DNA from: Crataegus laevigata
Taxonomy: Eukaryota > Streptophyta > Magnoliopsida > Rosales > Rosaceae
NCBI GenBank assembly: GCA_963580275.1
Contig: OY756945.1
Location: 20,861,501 to 20,925,500 of the forward strand
Direction: 5' to 3'
Length of the DNA stretch: 64,000 nucleotides
A model generated the notes under the pieces. It was not told the origin of the DNA and did not search any database. It saw only the letters and a list, made by a program, of their open reading frames with translations. Below, one piece after another: positions 10,201 through 23,300 of the stretch (within the stretch, counting starts at the first letter, position 1; each line of letters begins with the position of its first letter). A program made the translations under genes and the position numbers.

Positions 10201-10534
10201 GTTCATTTGTTTAAATTCAAAACTTGTCAAACTCATGCTCGTTTTATCCCATGATTGCTTCAAACCTTGTGAATAGACTCCAAATGAAAAAATAGTGTAC
10301 TTTTGAAACAAAAGATGCATTTGATCTTTTGTGGACTCGTGTTTAGTGTCCTAGTACTGTCTTATATGTGTTCATTTGTTTAAATTCAAAACTTGTCAAA
10401 CTCACGCTCGTTTTATCCCAGGATTAGTTAAAACCTTGTGAATAGACTCCAAATGAAAAAATAGTGTACTTTTGAAACAAAAAAAGCATTTGATCTTTTA
10501 AGGACTCGAGTTTAGCGTCCTAGTACTGTCTTAT
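5465..10534. repeat. 5070-bp higher-order block, copy 1 (30 monomers)
   Basis: Distinctive variants recur exactly 5070 bp (30 x 169) later. GAACAAATAG at 6906 and 9272 returns at 11976 and 14342. An AAAGAATTTG variant at about 9640 returns at about 14710. The CTTCAAACCG variant near 5527 returns near 10597. Identity begins just after about 5460 and runs to about 10560. Boundaries are approximate because monomers are so alike. Confidence 0.85.
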
Positions 10535-13500
10535 ATGTGTTCATTTGTTTAAATTCAAAACTTGTCAAACTCATGCTCGTTTTATCCCATGATTGCTTCA
10601 AACCGTGTGAATAGACTCCAAATGAAAAAATAGTGTACTTTTGAAACAAAAGATGCATTTGATCTTTTGTGGACTCGTGTTTAGCGTCCTAGTAGTGTCT
10701 TATATGTGTTCATTTGTTTAAATTCAAAACTTGTCAAACTCATGCTCGTTTTATCCCATGATTGCTTCAAACCTTGTGAATAGACTCCAAATGAAAAAAT
10801 AGTGTACTTTTGAAACAAAAGATGCATTTGATCTTTTGTGGACTCGTGTTTAGTGTCCTAGTACTGTCTTATATGTGTTCATTTGTTTAAATTCAAAACT
10901 TGTCAAACTCACGCTCGTTTTATCCCAGGATTAGTTAAAACCTTGTGAATAGACTCCAAATGAAAAAATAGTGTACTTTTGAAACAAAAAAAGCATTTGA
11001 TCTTTTAAGGACTCGAGTTTAGCGTCCTAGTACTGTCTTATATGTGTTCATTTGTTTAAATTCAAAACTTATCAAACTCACGCTCGTTTTATCCCAGGAT
11101 TGCTTAAAACCTTGTGAATAGACTCCAAATGAAAAAATAGTGTACTTTTGAAACAAAAAAAGCATTTGATCTTTTAAGGACTCAAGTTTAGCGTCCTAGT
11201 AGTGTCCTATATGTGTTCATTTGTTTAAATTCAAAACTTGTCAAACTCACGCTCGTTTTATCCCATGATTGCTTAAAACCTTGTGAATAGACTCCAAATG
11301 AAAAAATAGTGTACTTTTGAAACAAAAAAAGCATTTGATCTTTTAAGGACTCGAGTTTAGCGTCCTAATAGTGTCTTATATGTGTTCATTTGTTTAAATT
11401 CAAAACTTGTCAAACTCATGCTCGTTTTATCCAACGATTGCTTAAAACCTTGTGAATAGACTCCAAATGAAAAAATAGTGTACTTTTGAAACAAAAAAAG
11501 CATTTGATCTTTTAAGGACTCGAGTTTAGCGTCCTAATAGTGTCTTATATGTGTTCATTTGTTTAAATTCAAAACTTGTCAAACTCATGCTCGTTTTATC
11601 CAACGATTGCTTAAAACCTTGTGAATAGACTCCAAATGAAAAAATAGTGTACTTTTGAAACAAAAAAAGCATTTGATCTTTTAAGGACTCGAGTTTAGCG
11701 TCCTAGTAGTGTCTTATATGTGTTCATTTGTTTAAATTCAAAACTTGTCAAACTCACGCTCGTTTTATCCCATGATTGCTTCAAACCTTGTGAATAGACT
11801 CCAAATGAAAAAATAGTGTACTTTTGAAACAAAAAAAACATTTGATCTTTTAAGGACTCGTGTTTAGCGTCCTAGTAGTGTCTTATATGTGTTCATTTGT
11901 TTAAATTCAAAACTTGTCAAACTCACGCTCGTTTTATCCCATGATTGCTTCAAACCTTGTGAATAGACTCCAAATGAACAAATAGTGTACTTTTGAAACA
12001 AAAGATGCATTTGATCTTTTGGGGACTCGTGTTTAGTGTCCTAGTAGTGTCTTATATGTGTTCATTTGTTTAAATTCCAAACTTGTCAAACTCACGCTCG
12101 TTTTATCCCATGATTGCTTAAAACCTTGTGAATAGACTCCAAATGAAAAAATAGTGTACTTTTGAACCAAAAAAAGCATTTGATCTTTTAAGGACTCGAG
12201 TTTAGCTTCCTAGTACTGTCTTATATGTGTTCATTTGTTTAAATTCAAAACTTATCAAACTCACGCTCGTTTTATCCCAGGATTGCTTAAAACCTTGTGA
12301 ATAGACTCCAAATGAAAAAATAGTGTACTTTTGAACCAAAAAAAGCATTTGATCTTTTAAGGACTCGAGTTTAGCTTCCTAGTACTGTCTTATATGTGTT
12401 CATTTGTTTAAATTCAAAACTTATCAAACTCACGCTCGTTTTATCCCAGGATTGCTTAAGACCTTGTGAATAGACTCCAAATGAAAAAATAGTGTACTTT
12501 TGAAACAAAAAAAGCATTTGATCTTTTAAGGACTCGGGTTTAGCGTCCTAGTAGTGTCTTATATGTGTTCATTTGTTTAAATTCAAAACTTGTCAAACTC
12601 ACGCTCGTTTTATCCCATGATTGCTTCAAACCTTGTGAATAGACTCCAAATGAAAAAATAGTGTACTTTTGAAACAAAAGATGCATTTGATCTTTTGGGG
12701 ACACGTGTTTAGTGTCCTAGTAGTGTCTTATATGTGTTCATTTGTTTAAATTCCAAACTTGTCAAACTCACGCTCGTTTTATCCCATGATTGCTTAAAAC
12801 CTTGTGAATGGACTCCAAATGAAAAAATAGTGTACTTTTGAAACAAAAAAAGCATTTGATCTTTTAATGACTCGAGTTTAGAGTCCTAGTAGTGTCTTAT
12901 ATGTGTTCATTTGTTTAAATTCAAAACTTGTCAAACTCATGCTCGTTTTATCCCATGATTGCTTCAAACCGTGTGAATAGACTCCAAATGAAAAAATAGT
13001 GTACTTTTGAAACAAAAGATGCATTTGATCTTTTGTGGACTCGTGTTTAGCGTCCTAGTAGTGTCTTATATGTGTTCATTTGTTTAAATTCAAAACTTGT
13101 CAAACTCATGCTCGTTTTATCCCATGATTGCTTCAAACCTTGTGAATAGACTCCAAATGAAAAAATAGTGTACTTTTGAAACAAAAGATGCATTTGATCT
13201 TTTGTGGACTCGTGTTTAGTGTCCTAGTACTGTCTTATATGTGTTCATTTGTTTAAATTCAAAACTTGTCAAACTCACGCTCGTTTTATCCCAGGATTAG
13301 TTAAAACCTTGTGAATAGACTCCAAATGAAAAAATAGTGTACTTTTGAAACAAAAAAAGCATTTGATCTTTTAAGGACTCGAGTTTAGCGTCCTAGTACT
13401 GTCTTATATTTGTTCATTTGTTTAAATTCAAAACTTATCAAACTCACGCTCGTTTTATCCCAGGATTGCTTAAAACCTTGTGAATAGACTCCAAATGAAA

Positions 13501-15604
13501 AAATAGTGTACTTTTGAAACAAAAAAAGCATTTGATCTTTTAAGGACTCAAGTTTAGCGTCCTAGTAGTGTCCTATATGTGTTCATTTGTTTAAATTCAA
13601 AACTTGTCAAACTCACGCTCGTTTTATCCCATGATTGCTTAAAACCTTGTGAATAGACTCCAAATGAAAAAATAGTGTACTTTTGAAACAAAAAAAGCAT
13701 TTGATCTTTTAAGGACTCGAGTTTAGCGTCCTAATAGTGTCTTATATGTGTTCATTTGTTTAAATTCAAAACTTGTCAAACTCATGCTCGTTTTATCCAA
13801 CGATTGCTTAAAACCTTGTGAATAGACTCCAAATGAAAAAATAGTGTACTTTTGAAACAAAAAAAGCATTTGATCTTTTAAGGACTCGAGTTTAGCGTCC
13901 TAATAGTGTCTTATATGTGTTCATTTGTTTAAATTCAAAACTTGTCAAACTCATGCTCGTTTTATCCAACGATTGCTTAAAACCTTGTGAATAGACTCCA
14001 AATGAAAAAATAGTGTACTTTTGAAACAAAAAAAGCATTTGATCTTTTAAGGACTCGAGTTTAGCGTCCTAGTAGTGTCTTATATGTGTTCATTTGTTTA
14101 AATTCAAAACTTGTCAAACTCACGCTCGTTTTATCCCATGATTGCTTCAAACCTTGTGAATAGACTCCAAATGAAAAAATAGTGTACTTTTGAAACAAAA
14201 AAAACATTTGATCTTTTAAGGACTCGTGTTTAGCGTCCTAGTAGTGTCTTATATGTGTTCATTTGTTTAAATTCAAAACTTGTCAAACTCACGCTCGTTT
14301 TATCCCATGATTGCTTCAAACCTTGTGAATAGACTCCAAATGAACAAATAGTGTACTTTTGAAACAAAAGATGCATTTGATCTTTTGGGGACTCGTGTTT
14401 AGTGTCCTAGTAGTGTCTTATATGTGTTCATTTGTTTAAATTCCAAACTTGTCAAACTCACGCTCGTTTTATCCCATGATTGCTTAAAACCTTGTGAATA
14501 GACTCCAAATGAAAAAATAGTGTACTTTTGAACCAAAAAAAGCATTTGATCTTTTAAGGACTCGAGTTTAGCTTCCTAGTACTGTCTTATATGTGTTCAT
14601 TTGTTTAAATTCAAAACTTATCAAACTCACGCTCGTTTTATCCCAGGATTGCTTAAAACCTTGTGAATAGACTCCAAATGAAAAAATAGTGTACTTTTGA
14701 AACAAAAAAAGAATTTGATCTTTTAAGGACTCGAGTTTAGCGTCCTAGTAGTGTCCTATATGTGTTCATTTGTTTAAATTCAAAACTTGTCAAACTCACG
14801 CTCGTTTTATCCCATGATTGCTTAAAACCTTGTGAATAGACTCCAAATGAAAAAATAGTGTACTTTTGAAACAAAAAAAGCATTTGATCTTTTAAGGACT
14901 CGAGTTTAGCGTCCTAATAGTGTCTTATATGTGTTCATTTGTTTAAATTCAAAACTTGTCAAACTCATGCTCGTTTTATCCAACGATTGCTTAAAACCTT
15001 GTGAATAGACTCCAAATGAAAAAATAGTGTACTTTTGAAACAAAAAAAGCATTTGATCTTTTAAGGACTCGAGTTTAGCGTCCTAGTAGTGTCTTATATG
15101 TGTTCATTTGTTTAAATTCAAAACTTGTCAAACTCACGCTCGTTTTATCCCATGATTGCTTCAAACCTTGTGAATAGACTCCAAATGAAAAAATAGTGTA
15201 CTTTTGAAACAAAAAAAACATTTGATCTTTTAAGGACTCGTGTTTAGCGTCCTAGTAGTGTCTTATATGTGTTCATTTGTTTAAATTCAAAACTTGTCAA
15301 ACTCATGCTCGTTTTATCCCATGATTGCTTCAAACCTTGTGAATAGACTCCAAATGAAAAAATAGTGTACTTTTGAAACAAAAGATGCATTTGATCTTTT
15401 GTGGACTCGTGTTTAGTGTCCTAGTACTGTCTTATATGTGTTCATTTGTTTAAATTCAAAACTTGTCAAACTCACGCTCGTTTTATCCCAGGATTAGTTA
15501 AAACCTTGTGAATAGACTCCAAATGAAAAAATAGTGTACTTTTGAAACAAAAAAAGCATTTGATCTTTTAAGGACTCGAGTTTAGCGTCCTAGTACTGTC
15601 TTAT
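10535..15604. repeat. 5070-bp higher-order block, copy 2
   Basis: Tandem copy of the preceding block. The difference I noticed by eye is one substitution (T at 13410 where copy 1 has G at 8340). Identity is lost near 15634, where CTTATCAAACTCACG replaces CTTGTCAAACTCATG. Near-perfect identity over 5 kb means a very recent duplication, or possibly an assembly artefact. Confidence 0.85.
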
Positions 15605-18300
15605 ATGTGTTCATTTGTTTAAATTCAAAACTTATCAAACTCACGCTCGTTTTATCCCAGGATTGCTTAAAACCTTGTGAATAGACTCCAAATGAAAAAA
15701 TAGTGTACTTTTGAAACAAAAAAAGCATTTGATCTTTTAAGGACTCGAGTTTAGCGTCCTAGTAGTGTCCTATATGTGTTCATTTGTTTAAATTCAAAAC
15801 TTGTCAAACTCACGCTCGTTTTATCCCATGATTGCTTAAAACCTTGTGAATAGACTCCAAATGAAAAAATAGTGTACTTTTGAAACAAAAAAAGCATTTG
15901 ATCTTTTAAGGACTCGAGTTTAGCGTCCTAATAGTGTCTTATATGTGTTCATTTGTTTAAATTCAAAACTTGTCAAACTCATGCTCGTTTTATCCAACGA
16001 TTGCTTAAAACCTTGTGAATAGACTCCAAATGAAAAAATAGTGTACTTTTGAAACAAAAAAAGCATTTGATCTTTTAAGGACTCGAGTTTAGCGTCCTAA
16101 TAGTGTCTTATATGTGTTCATTTGTTTAAATTCAAAACTTGTCAAACTCATGCTCGTTTTATCCAACGATTGCTTAAAACCTTGTGAATAGACTCCAAAT
16201 GAAAAAATAGTGTACTTTTGAAACAAAAAAAGCATTTGATCTTTTAAGGACTCGAGTTTAGCGTCCTAGTAGTGTCTTATATGTGTTCATTTGTTTAAAT
16301 TCAAAACTTGTCAAACTCACGCTCGTTTTATCCCATGATTGCTTCAAACATTGTGAATAGACTCCAAATGAAAAAATAGTGTACTTTTGAAACAAAAAAA
16401 ACATTTGATCTTTTAAGGACTCGTGTTTAGCGTCCTAGTAGTGTCTTATATGTGTTCATTTGTTTAAATTCAAAACTTGTCAAACTCACGCTCGTTTTAT
16501 CCCATGATTGCTTCAAACCTTGTGAATAGACTCCAAATGAACAAATAGTGTACTTTTGAAACAAAAGATGCATTTGATCTTTTGGGGACTCGTGTTTAGT
16601 GTCCTAGTAGTGTCTTATATGTGTTCATTTGTTTAAATTCCAAACTTGTCAAACTCACGCTCGTTTTATCCCATGATTGCTTAAAACCTTGTGAATAGAC
16701 TCCAAATGAAAAAATAGTGTACTTTTGAACCAAAAAAAGAATTTGATCTTTTAAGGACTCGAGTTTAGCTTCCTAGTACTGTCTTATATGTGTTCATTTG
16801 TTTAAATTCAAAACTTATCAAACTCACGCTCGTTTTATCCCAGGATTGCTTAAAACCTTGTGAATAGACTCCAAATGAAAAAATAGTGTACTTTTGAAAC
16901 AAAAAAAGAATTTGATCTTTTAAGGACTCGAGTTTAGCGTCCTAGTAGTGTCCTATATGTGTTCATTTGTTTAAATTCAAAACTTGTCAAACTCACGCTC
17001 GTTTTATCCCATGATTGCTTAAAACCTTGTGAATAGACTCCAAATGAAAAAATAGTGTACTTTTGAAACAAAAAAAGCATTTGATCTTTTAAGGACTCGA
17101 GTTTAGCGTCCTAATAGTGTCTTATATGTGTTCATTTGTTTAAATTCAAAACTTGTCAAACTCATGCTCGTTTTATCCAACGATTGCTTAAAACCTTGTG
17201 AATAGACTCCAAATGAAAAAATAGTGTACTTTTGAAACAAAAAAAGCATTTGATCTTTTAAGGACTCGAGTTTAGCGTCCTAGTAGTGTCTTATATGTGT
17301 TCATTTGTTTAAATTCAAAACTTGTCAAACTCACGCTCGTTTTATCCCATGATTGCTTCAAACCTTGTGAATAGACTCCAAATGAAAAAATAGTGTACTT
17401 TTGAAACAAAAAAAACATTTGATCTTTTAAGGACTCGTGTTTAGCGTCCTAGTAGTGTCTTATATGTGTTCATTTGTTTAAATTCAAAACTTGTCAAACT
17501 CACGCTCGTTTTATCCCATGATTGCTTCAAACCTTGTGAATAGACTCCAAATGAACAAATAGTGTACTTTTGAAACAAAAGATGCATTTGATCTTTTGGG
17601 GACTCGTGTTTAGTGTCCTAGTAGTGTCTTATATGTGTTCATTTGTTTAAATTCCAAAAACTCATGCTCGTTTTATCCCATGATTGCTTAAAACCTTGTG
17701 AATAGACTCCAAATGAAAAAATAGTGTACTTTTGAAACAAAAAAAACATTTGATCTTTTAAGGACTTGAGTTTAGCGTCCTAATAGTGTCTTATATGTGT
17801 TCATTTGTTTAAATTCAAAACTTGTCAAACTCACGCTCGTTTTATCCCATGATCGCTTAAAACCTTGTGAATAGACTCCAAATGAAAAAATAGTGTACTT
17901 TTTAAACAAAAAAAGCATTTGATCTTTTAAGGACTCGAGTTTAGCGTCCGAGTAGTGTCCTATATGTGTTCATTTGTTTAAATTCAAAACTTGTCAAACT
18001 CACGCTCGTTTTATCCAATGATTGCTTAAAACCTTGTGAATAGACTCCAAATGAAACAATAGTGTACTTTTGAAACTAAAAAAGCATTTGATCTTTTAAG
18101 GACTCGAGTTTAGCGTCCTAGTACTGTCTTATATGTGTTCATTTGTTTAAATTCAAAACTTGTCAAACTCATGCTCGTTTTATCCAACGATTGCTTAAAC
18201 CCTTGTGAATAGACTCCAAATGAAAAAATAGTGTACTTTTGAAACAAAAAAAGCATTTGATCTTTTAAGGACTCGAGTTTAGCGTCCTAGTAGTGTCTTA
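15605..18300. repeat. Satellite with shortened block copies
   Basis: The GAACAAATAG marker monomer recurs at 16539 and 17553, that is 2197 bp (13 units) and 1014 bp (6 units) after the preceding copies. Block copying thus continued with shorter offsets. Near 17655 a monomer reads ATTCCAAAAACTCATGC, having lost the usual CTTGTCAA segment. No non-satellite sequence is present. Confidence 0.75.
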
Positions 18301-21300
18301 TATGTGTTCATTTGTTTAAATTCAAAACTTGTCAAACTCACGCTCGTTTTATCCCATGATTGCTTAAAACCTTGTGAATAGACTCCAAATGAAAAAATAG
18401 TGTACTTTTGAAACAAAAAAAGCATTTGATCTTTTAAGGACTCGAGTTTAGCGTCCTAATAGTGTCTTATATGTGTTCATTTGTTTAAATTCAAAACTTG
18501 TCAAACTCATGCTCGTTTTATCCAACGATTGCTTAAAACCTTGTGAATAGACTCCAAATGAAAAAATAGTGTACTTTTGAAACAAAAAAAGCATTTGATC
18601 TTTTAAGGACTCGAGTTTAGCGCCCTAGTAGTGTCTTATATGTGTTCATTTGTTTAAATTCAAAACTTGTCAAACTCACGCTCGTTTTATCCCATGATTG
18701 CTTCAAACCTTGTGAATAGACTCCAAATGAAAAAATAGTGTACTTTTGAAACAAAAGATGCATTTGATCTTTTGTGGACTCGTGTTTAGTGTCCTAGTAG
18801 TGTCTTATTTGTGTTCATTTGTTTAAATTCCAAACTTGTCAAACTCATGCTCGTTTTATCCCATGATTGCTTAAAACCTTGTGAATAGACTCCAAATGAA
18901 AAAATAGTGTACTTTTGAAACAAAAAAAGCATTTGATCTTTTAAGGACTCGAGTTTAGTGTCCTAGTACTGTCTTATATGTGTTCATTTGTGTAAATTCA
19001 AAACTTGTCAAACTCACGCTCGTTTTATCCCAGGATTAGTTAAAACCTTGTGAATAGACTCCAAATGAAAAAATAGTGTACTTTTGAAACAAAAGATGCA
19101 TTTGATCTTTTGTGGACTCGTGTTTAGTGTCCTAGTAGTGTCTTATACGTGTTCATTTGTTTAAATTGCAAACTTGTCAAACTCACGCTCGTTTTATCCC
19201 ATGATTGCTTAAAACCTTGTGAATAGACTCCAAATGAAAAAATAGTGTACTTTTGAAACAAAAAAAGCATTTGATCTTTTAAGGACTCGAGTTTAGCGTC
19301 CTAGTAGTGTCTTATATGTGTTCATTTTTTTAAATTCAAAACTTGTCAAACTCACGCTCGTTTTATCCCATGATTGCTTCAAACCTTGTGAATAGACTCC
19401 AAATGAAAAAAGAGTGTACTTTTGAAACAAAAGATGCATTTAATCTTTTGTGGACTCGTGTTTAGTGTCCTAGTAGTGTCTTATATGTGTTCATTTGTTT
19501 AAATTCCAAACTTGTCAAACTCATGCTCGTTTTATCCCATGATTGCTTAAAACCTTGTGAATAGACTCCATATGAAAAAATAGTGTACTTTTGAAACAAA
19601 AAAAGCATTTGATCTTTTAATGACTCGAGTTTAGCGTCCTAGTAGTGTCTTATATGTGTTCATTTGTTTAAATTCAAAACTTGTCAAACTCATGCTCGTT
19701 TTATCCCATGATTGCTTCAAACCTTGTGAATAGACTCCAAATGAAAAAATAGTGTACTTTTGAAACAAAAGATGCATTTGATCTTTTGTGGACTCGTGTT
19801 TAGTGTCCTAGTAGTGTCTTATACGTGTTCATTTGTTTAAATTGCAAACTTGTCAAACTCACGCTCGTTTTATCCCATGATTGCTTAAAACCTTGTGCAT
19901 AGACTCCAAATGAAAAAATAGTGTACTTTTGAAACAGAAAAAGCATTTGATCTTTTAAGGACTCGAGTTTAGCGTCCTAGTAGTGTCCTATATGTGTTCA
20001 TTTGTTTAAATTCAAAACTTGTCAAACTCACGCTCGTTTTATCCCATGATTGCTTAAAACCTTGTGAATAGACTCCAAATGAAAAAATAGTGTACTTTTG
20101 AAACAAAAAAAGCATTTGATCTTTTAAGGACTCGAGTTTAGCGTCCTAATAGTGTCTTATATGTGTTCATTTGTTTAAATTCAAAACTTGTCAAACTCAT
20201 GCTCGTTTTATCCAACGATTGCTTAAAACCTTGTGAATAGACTCCAAATGAAAAAATAGTGTACTTTTGAAACAAAAAAAGCATTTGATCTTTTAAGGAC
20301 TCGAGTTTAGCGCCCTAGTAGTGTCTTATATGTGTTCATTTGTTTAAATTCAAAACTTGTCAAACTCACGCTCGTTTTATCCCATGATTGCTTCAAACCT
20401 TGTGAATAGACTCCAAATGAAAAAATAGTGTACTTTTGAAACAAAAGATGCATTTGATCTTTTGTGGACTCGTGTTTAGTGTCCTAGTAGTGTCTTATTT
20501 GTGTTCATTTGTTTAAATTCCAAACTTGTCAAACTCATGCTCGTTTTATCCCATGATTGCTTAAAACCTTGTGAATAGACTCCAAATGAAAAAATAGTGT
20601 ACTTTTGAAACAAAAAAAGCATTTGATCTTTTAAGGACTCGAGTTTAGTGTCCTAGTACTGTCTTATATGTGTTCATTTGTGTAAATTCAAAACTTGTCA
20701 AACTCACGCTCGTTTTATCCCAGGATTAGTTAAAACCTTGTGAATAGACTCCAAATGAAAAAATAGTGTACTTTTGAAACAAAAGATGCATTTGATCTTT
20801 TGTGGACTCGTGTTTAGTGTCCTAGTAGTGTCTTATACGTGTTCATTTGTTTAAATTGCAAACTTGTCAAACTCACGCTCGTTTTATCCCATGATTGCTT
20901 AAAACCTTGTGAATAGACTCCAAATGAAAAAATAGTGTACTTTTGAAACAAAAAAAGCATTTGATCTTTTAAGGACTCGAGTTTAGCGTCCTAGTAGTGT
21001 CTTATATGTGTTCATTTTTTTAAATTCAAAACTTGTCAAACTCACGCTCGTTTTATCCCATGATTGCTTCAAACCTTGTGAATAGACTCCAAATGAAAAA
21101 AGAGTGTACTTTTGAAACAAAAGATGCATTTAATCTTTTGTGGACTCGTGTTTAGTGTCCTAGTAGTGTCTTATATGTGTTCATTTGTTTAAATTCCAAA
21201 CTTGTCAAACTCATGCTCGTTTTATCCCATGATTGCTTAAAACCTTGTGAATAGACTCCATATGAAAAAATAGTGTACTTTTGAAACAAAAAAAGCATTT

Positions 21301-21785
21301 GATCTTTTAATGACTCGAGTTTAGCGTCCTAGTAGTGTCTTATATGTGTTCATTTGTTTAAATTCAAAACTTGTCAAACTCATGCTCGTTTTATCCCATG
21401 ATTGCTTCAAACCTTGTGAATAGACTCCAAATGAAAAAATAGTGTACTTTTGAAACAAAAGATGCATTTGATCTTTTGTGGACTCGTGTTTAGTGTCCTA
21501 GTAGTGTCTTATACGTGTTCATTTGTTTAAATTGCAAACTTGTCAAACTCACGCTCGTTTTATCCCATGATTGCTTAAAACCTTGTGCATAGACTCCAAA
21601 TGAAAAAATAGTGTACTTTTGAAACAGAAAAAGCATTTGATCTTTTAAGGACTCGAGTTTAGCGTCCTAGTAGTGTCCTATATGTGTTCATTTGTTTAAA
21701 TTCAAAACTTGTCAAACTCACGCTCGTTTTATCCCATGATTGCTTAAAACCTTGTGAATAGACTCCAAATGAAAAAATAGTGTAC
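18300..21785. repeat. Tandem pair of 1690-bp (10-monomer) satellite blocks
   Basis: Private variants recur 1690 bp apart. CGCCCTAGTA occurs at 18621 and 20311, TGTCTTATTT at 18801 and 20491, TTCATTTTTT at 19321 and 21011, ACTCCATATG near 19565 and 21255, and AACAGAAAAAG near 19933 and 21623. Identity ends near 21795, where the second copy switches to the ATGCAT variant. The CGCCC variant recurs once more at 24536 (25 monomers further). Confidence 0.85.
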
Positions 21786-21899
21786 TTTTGAAACAAAAGA
21801 TGCATTTGATCTTTTGTGGACTCGTGTTTAGTGTCCTAGTAGTGTCTTATACGTGTTCATTTGTTTAAATTGCAAACTTGTCAAACTCACGCTCGTTTT

Positions 21900-23300
21900 A
21901 TCCCATGATTGCTTAAAACCTTGTGAATAGACTCCAAATGAAAAAATAGTGTACTTTTGAAACAAAAAAAGCATTTGATCTTTTAAGGACTCGAGTTTAG
22001 TGTCCTAGTACTGTCTTATATGTGTTCATTTGTGTAAATTCAAAACTTGTCAAACTCACGCTCGTTTTATCCCAGGATTAGTTAAAACCTTGTGAATAGA
22101 CTCCAAATGAAAAAATAGTGTACTTTTGAAACAAAAGATGCATTTGATCTTTTGTGGACTCGTGTTTAGTGTCCTTGTAGTGTCTTTTATGTGTTCATTT
22201 GTTTAAATTGCAAACTTGTCAAACTCACGCTCGTTTTATCCCATGATTGCTTAAAACCTTGTGAATAGACTCCAAATGAAAAAATAGTGTACTTTTGAAA
22301 CAAAAAAAGCATTTGATCTTTTAAGGACTCGAGTTTAGTGTCCTAGTACTGTCTTATATGTGTTCATTTGTTTAAATTCAAAACTTGTCAAACTCACGCT
22401 CGTTTTATCCCATGATTGCTTAAAACCTTGTGAATAGACTCCAAATGAAAAAATAGTGTACTTTTGAAACAGAAAAAGCATTTGATCTTTTAAGGACTGG
22501 AGTTTAGCGTCCTAATAGTGTCTTATATGTGTTCATTTGTTTAAATTCAAAACTTGTCAAAGTCATGCTCGTTTTATCCAACGATTGCTTAAAACCTTGT
22601 GAATAGACTCCAAATGAAAAAATAGTGTACTTTTGAAACAAAAAAAGCATTTGATCTTTTAAGGACTCGAGTTTAGCGTCCTAGTAGTGTCTTATATGTG
22701 TTCATTTTTTTAAATTCAAAACTTGTCAAACGACGCTCGTTTTATCCCATGATTGCTTCAAACCTTGTGAATAGACTCCAAATGAAAAAAGAGTGTACTT
22801 TTGAAACAAAAGATGCATTTAATCTTTTGTGGACTCGTGTTTAGTGTCCTACTAGTGTCTTATATGTGTTCATTTGTTTAAATTCCAAACTTGTCAAACT
22901 CATGCTCGTTTTATCCCATGATTGCTTAAAACCTTGTGAATAGACTCCATATGAAAAAATAGTGTACTTTTGAAACAAAAAAAGCATTTGATCTTTTAAT
23001 GACTCGAGTTTAGCGTCCTAGTAGTGTCTTATATGTGTTCATTTGTTTAAATTCAAAACTTGTCAAACTCATGCTCGTTTTATCCCATGATTGCTTCAAA
23101 CCTTGTGAATAGACTCCAAATGAAAAAAATAGTGTACTTTTGAAACAAAAGATGCATTTGATCTTTTGTGGACTCGTGTTTAGTGTCCTAGTAGTGTCTT
23201 ATACGTGTTCATTTTTTTAAATTCAAAACTTGTCAAACTCACGCTCGTTTTATCCCATGATTGCTTCAAACCTTGTGAATAGACTCCAAATGAAAAAATA
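21900..23300. repeat. 1.4-kb satellite block, left copy of a 2873-bp-offset pair
   Basis: GTCCTTGTAG at 22171 recurs at 25044, and the 2-bp-deleted motif CAAACGACGCTCG near 22728 recurs near 25601. Both pairs are 2873 bp (17 x 169) apart. The copies differ by a few substitutions, for example TTTTATG versus TTATATG near 22186, and CCATGATTG versus CCATTATTG in the right copy near 25960. Confidence 0.8.
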
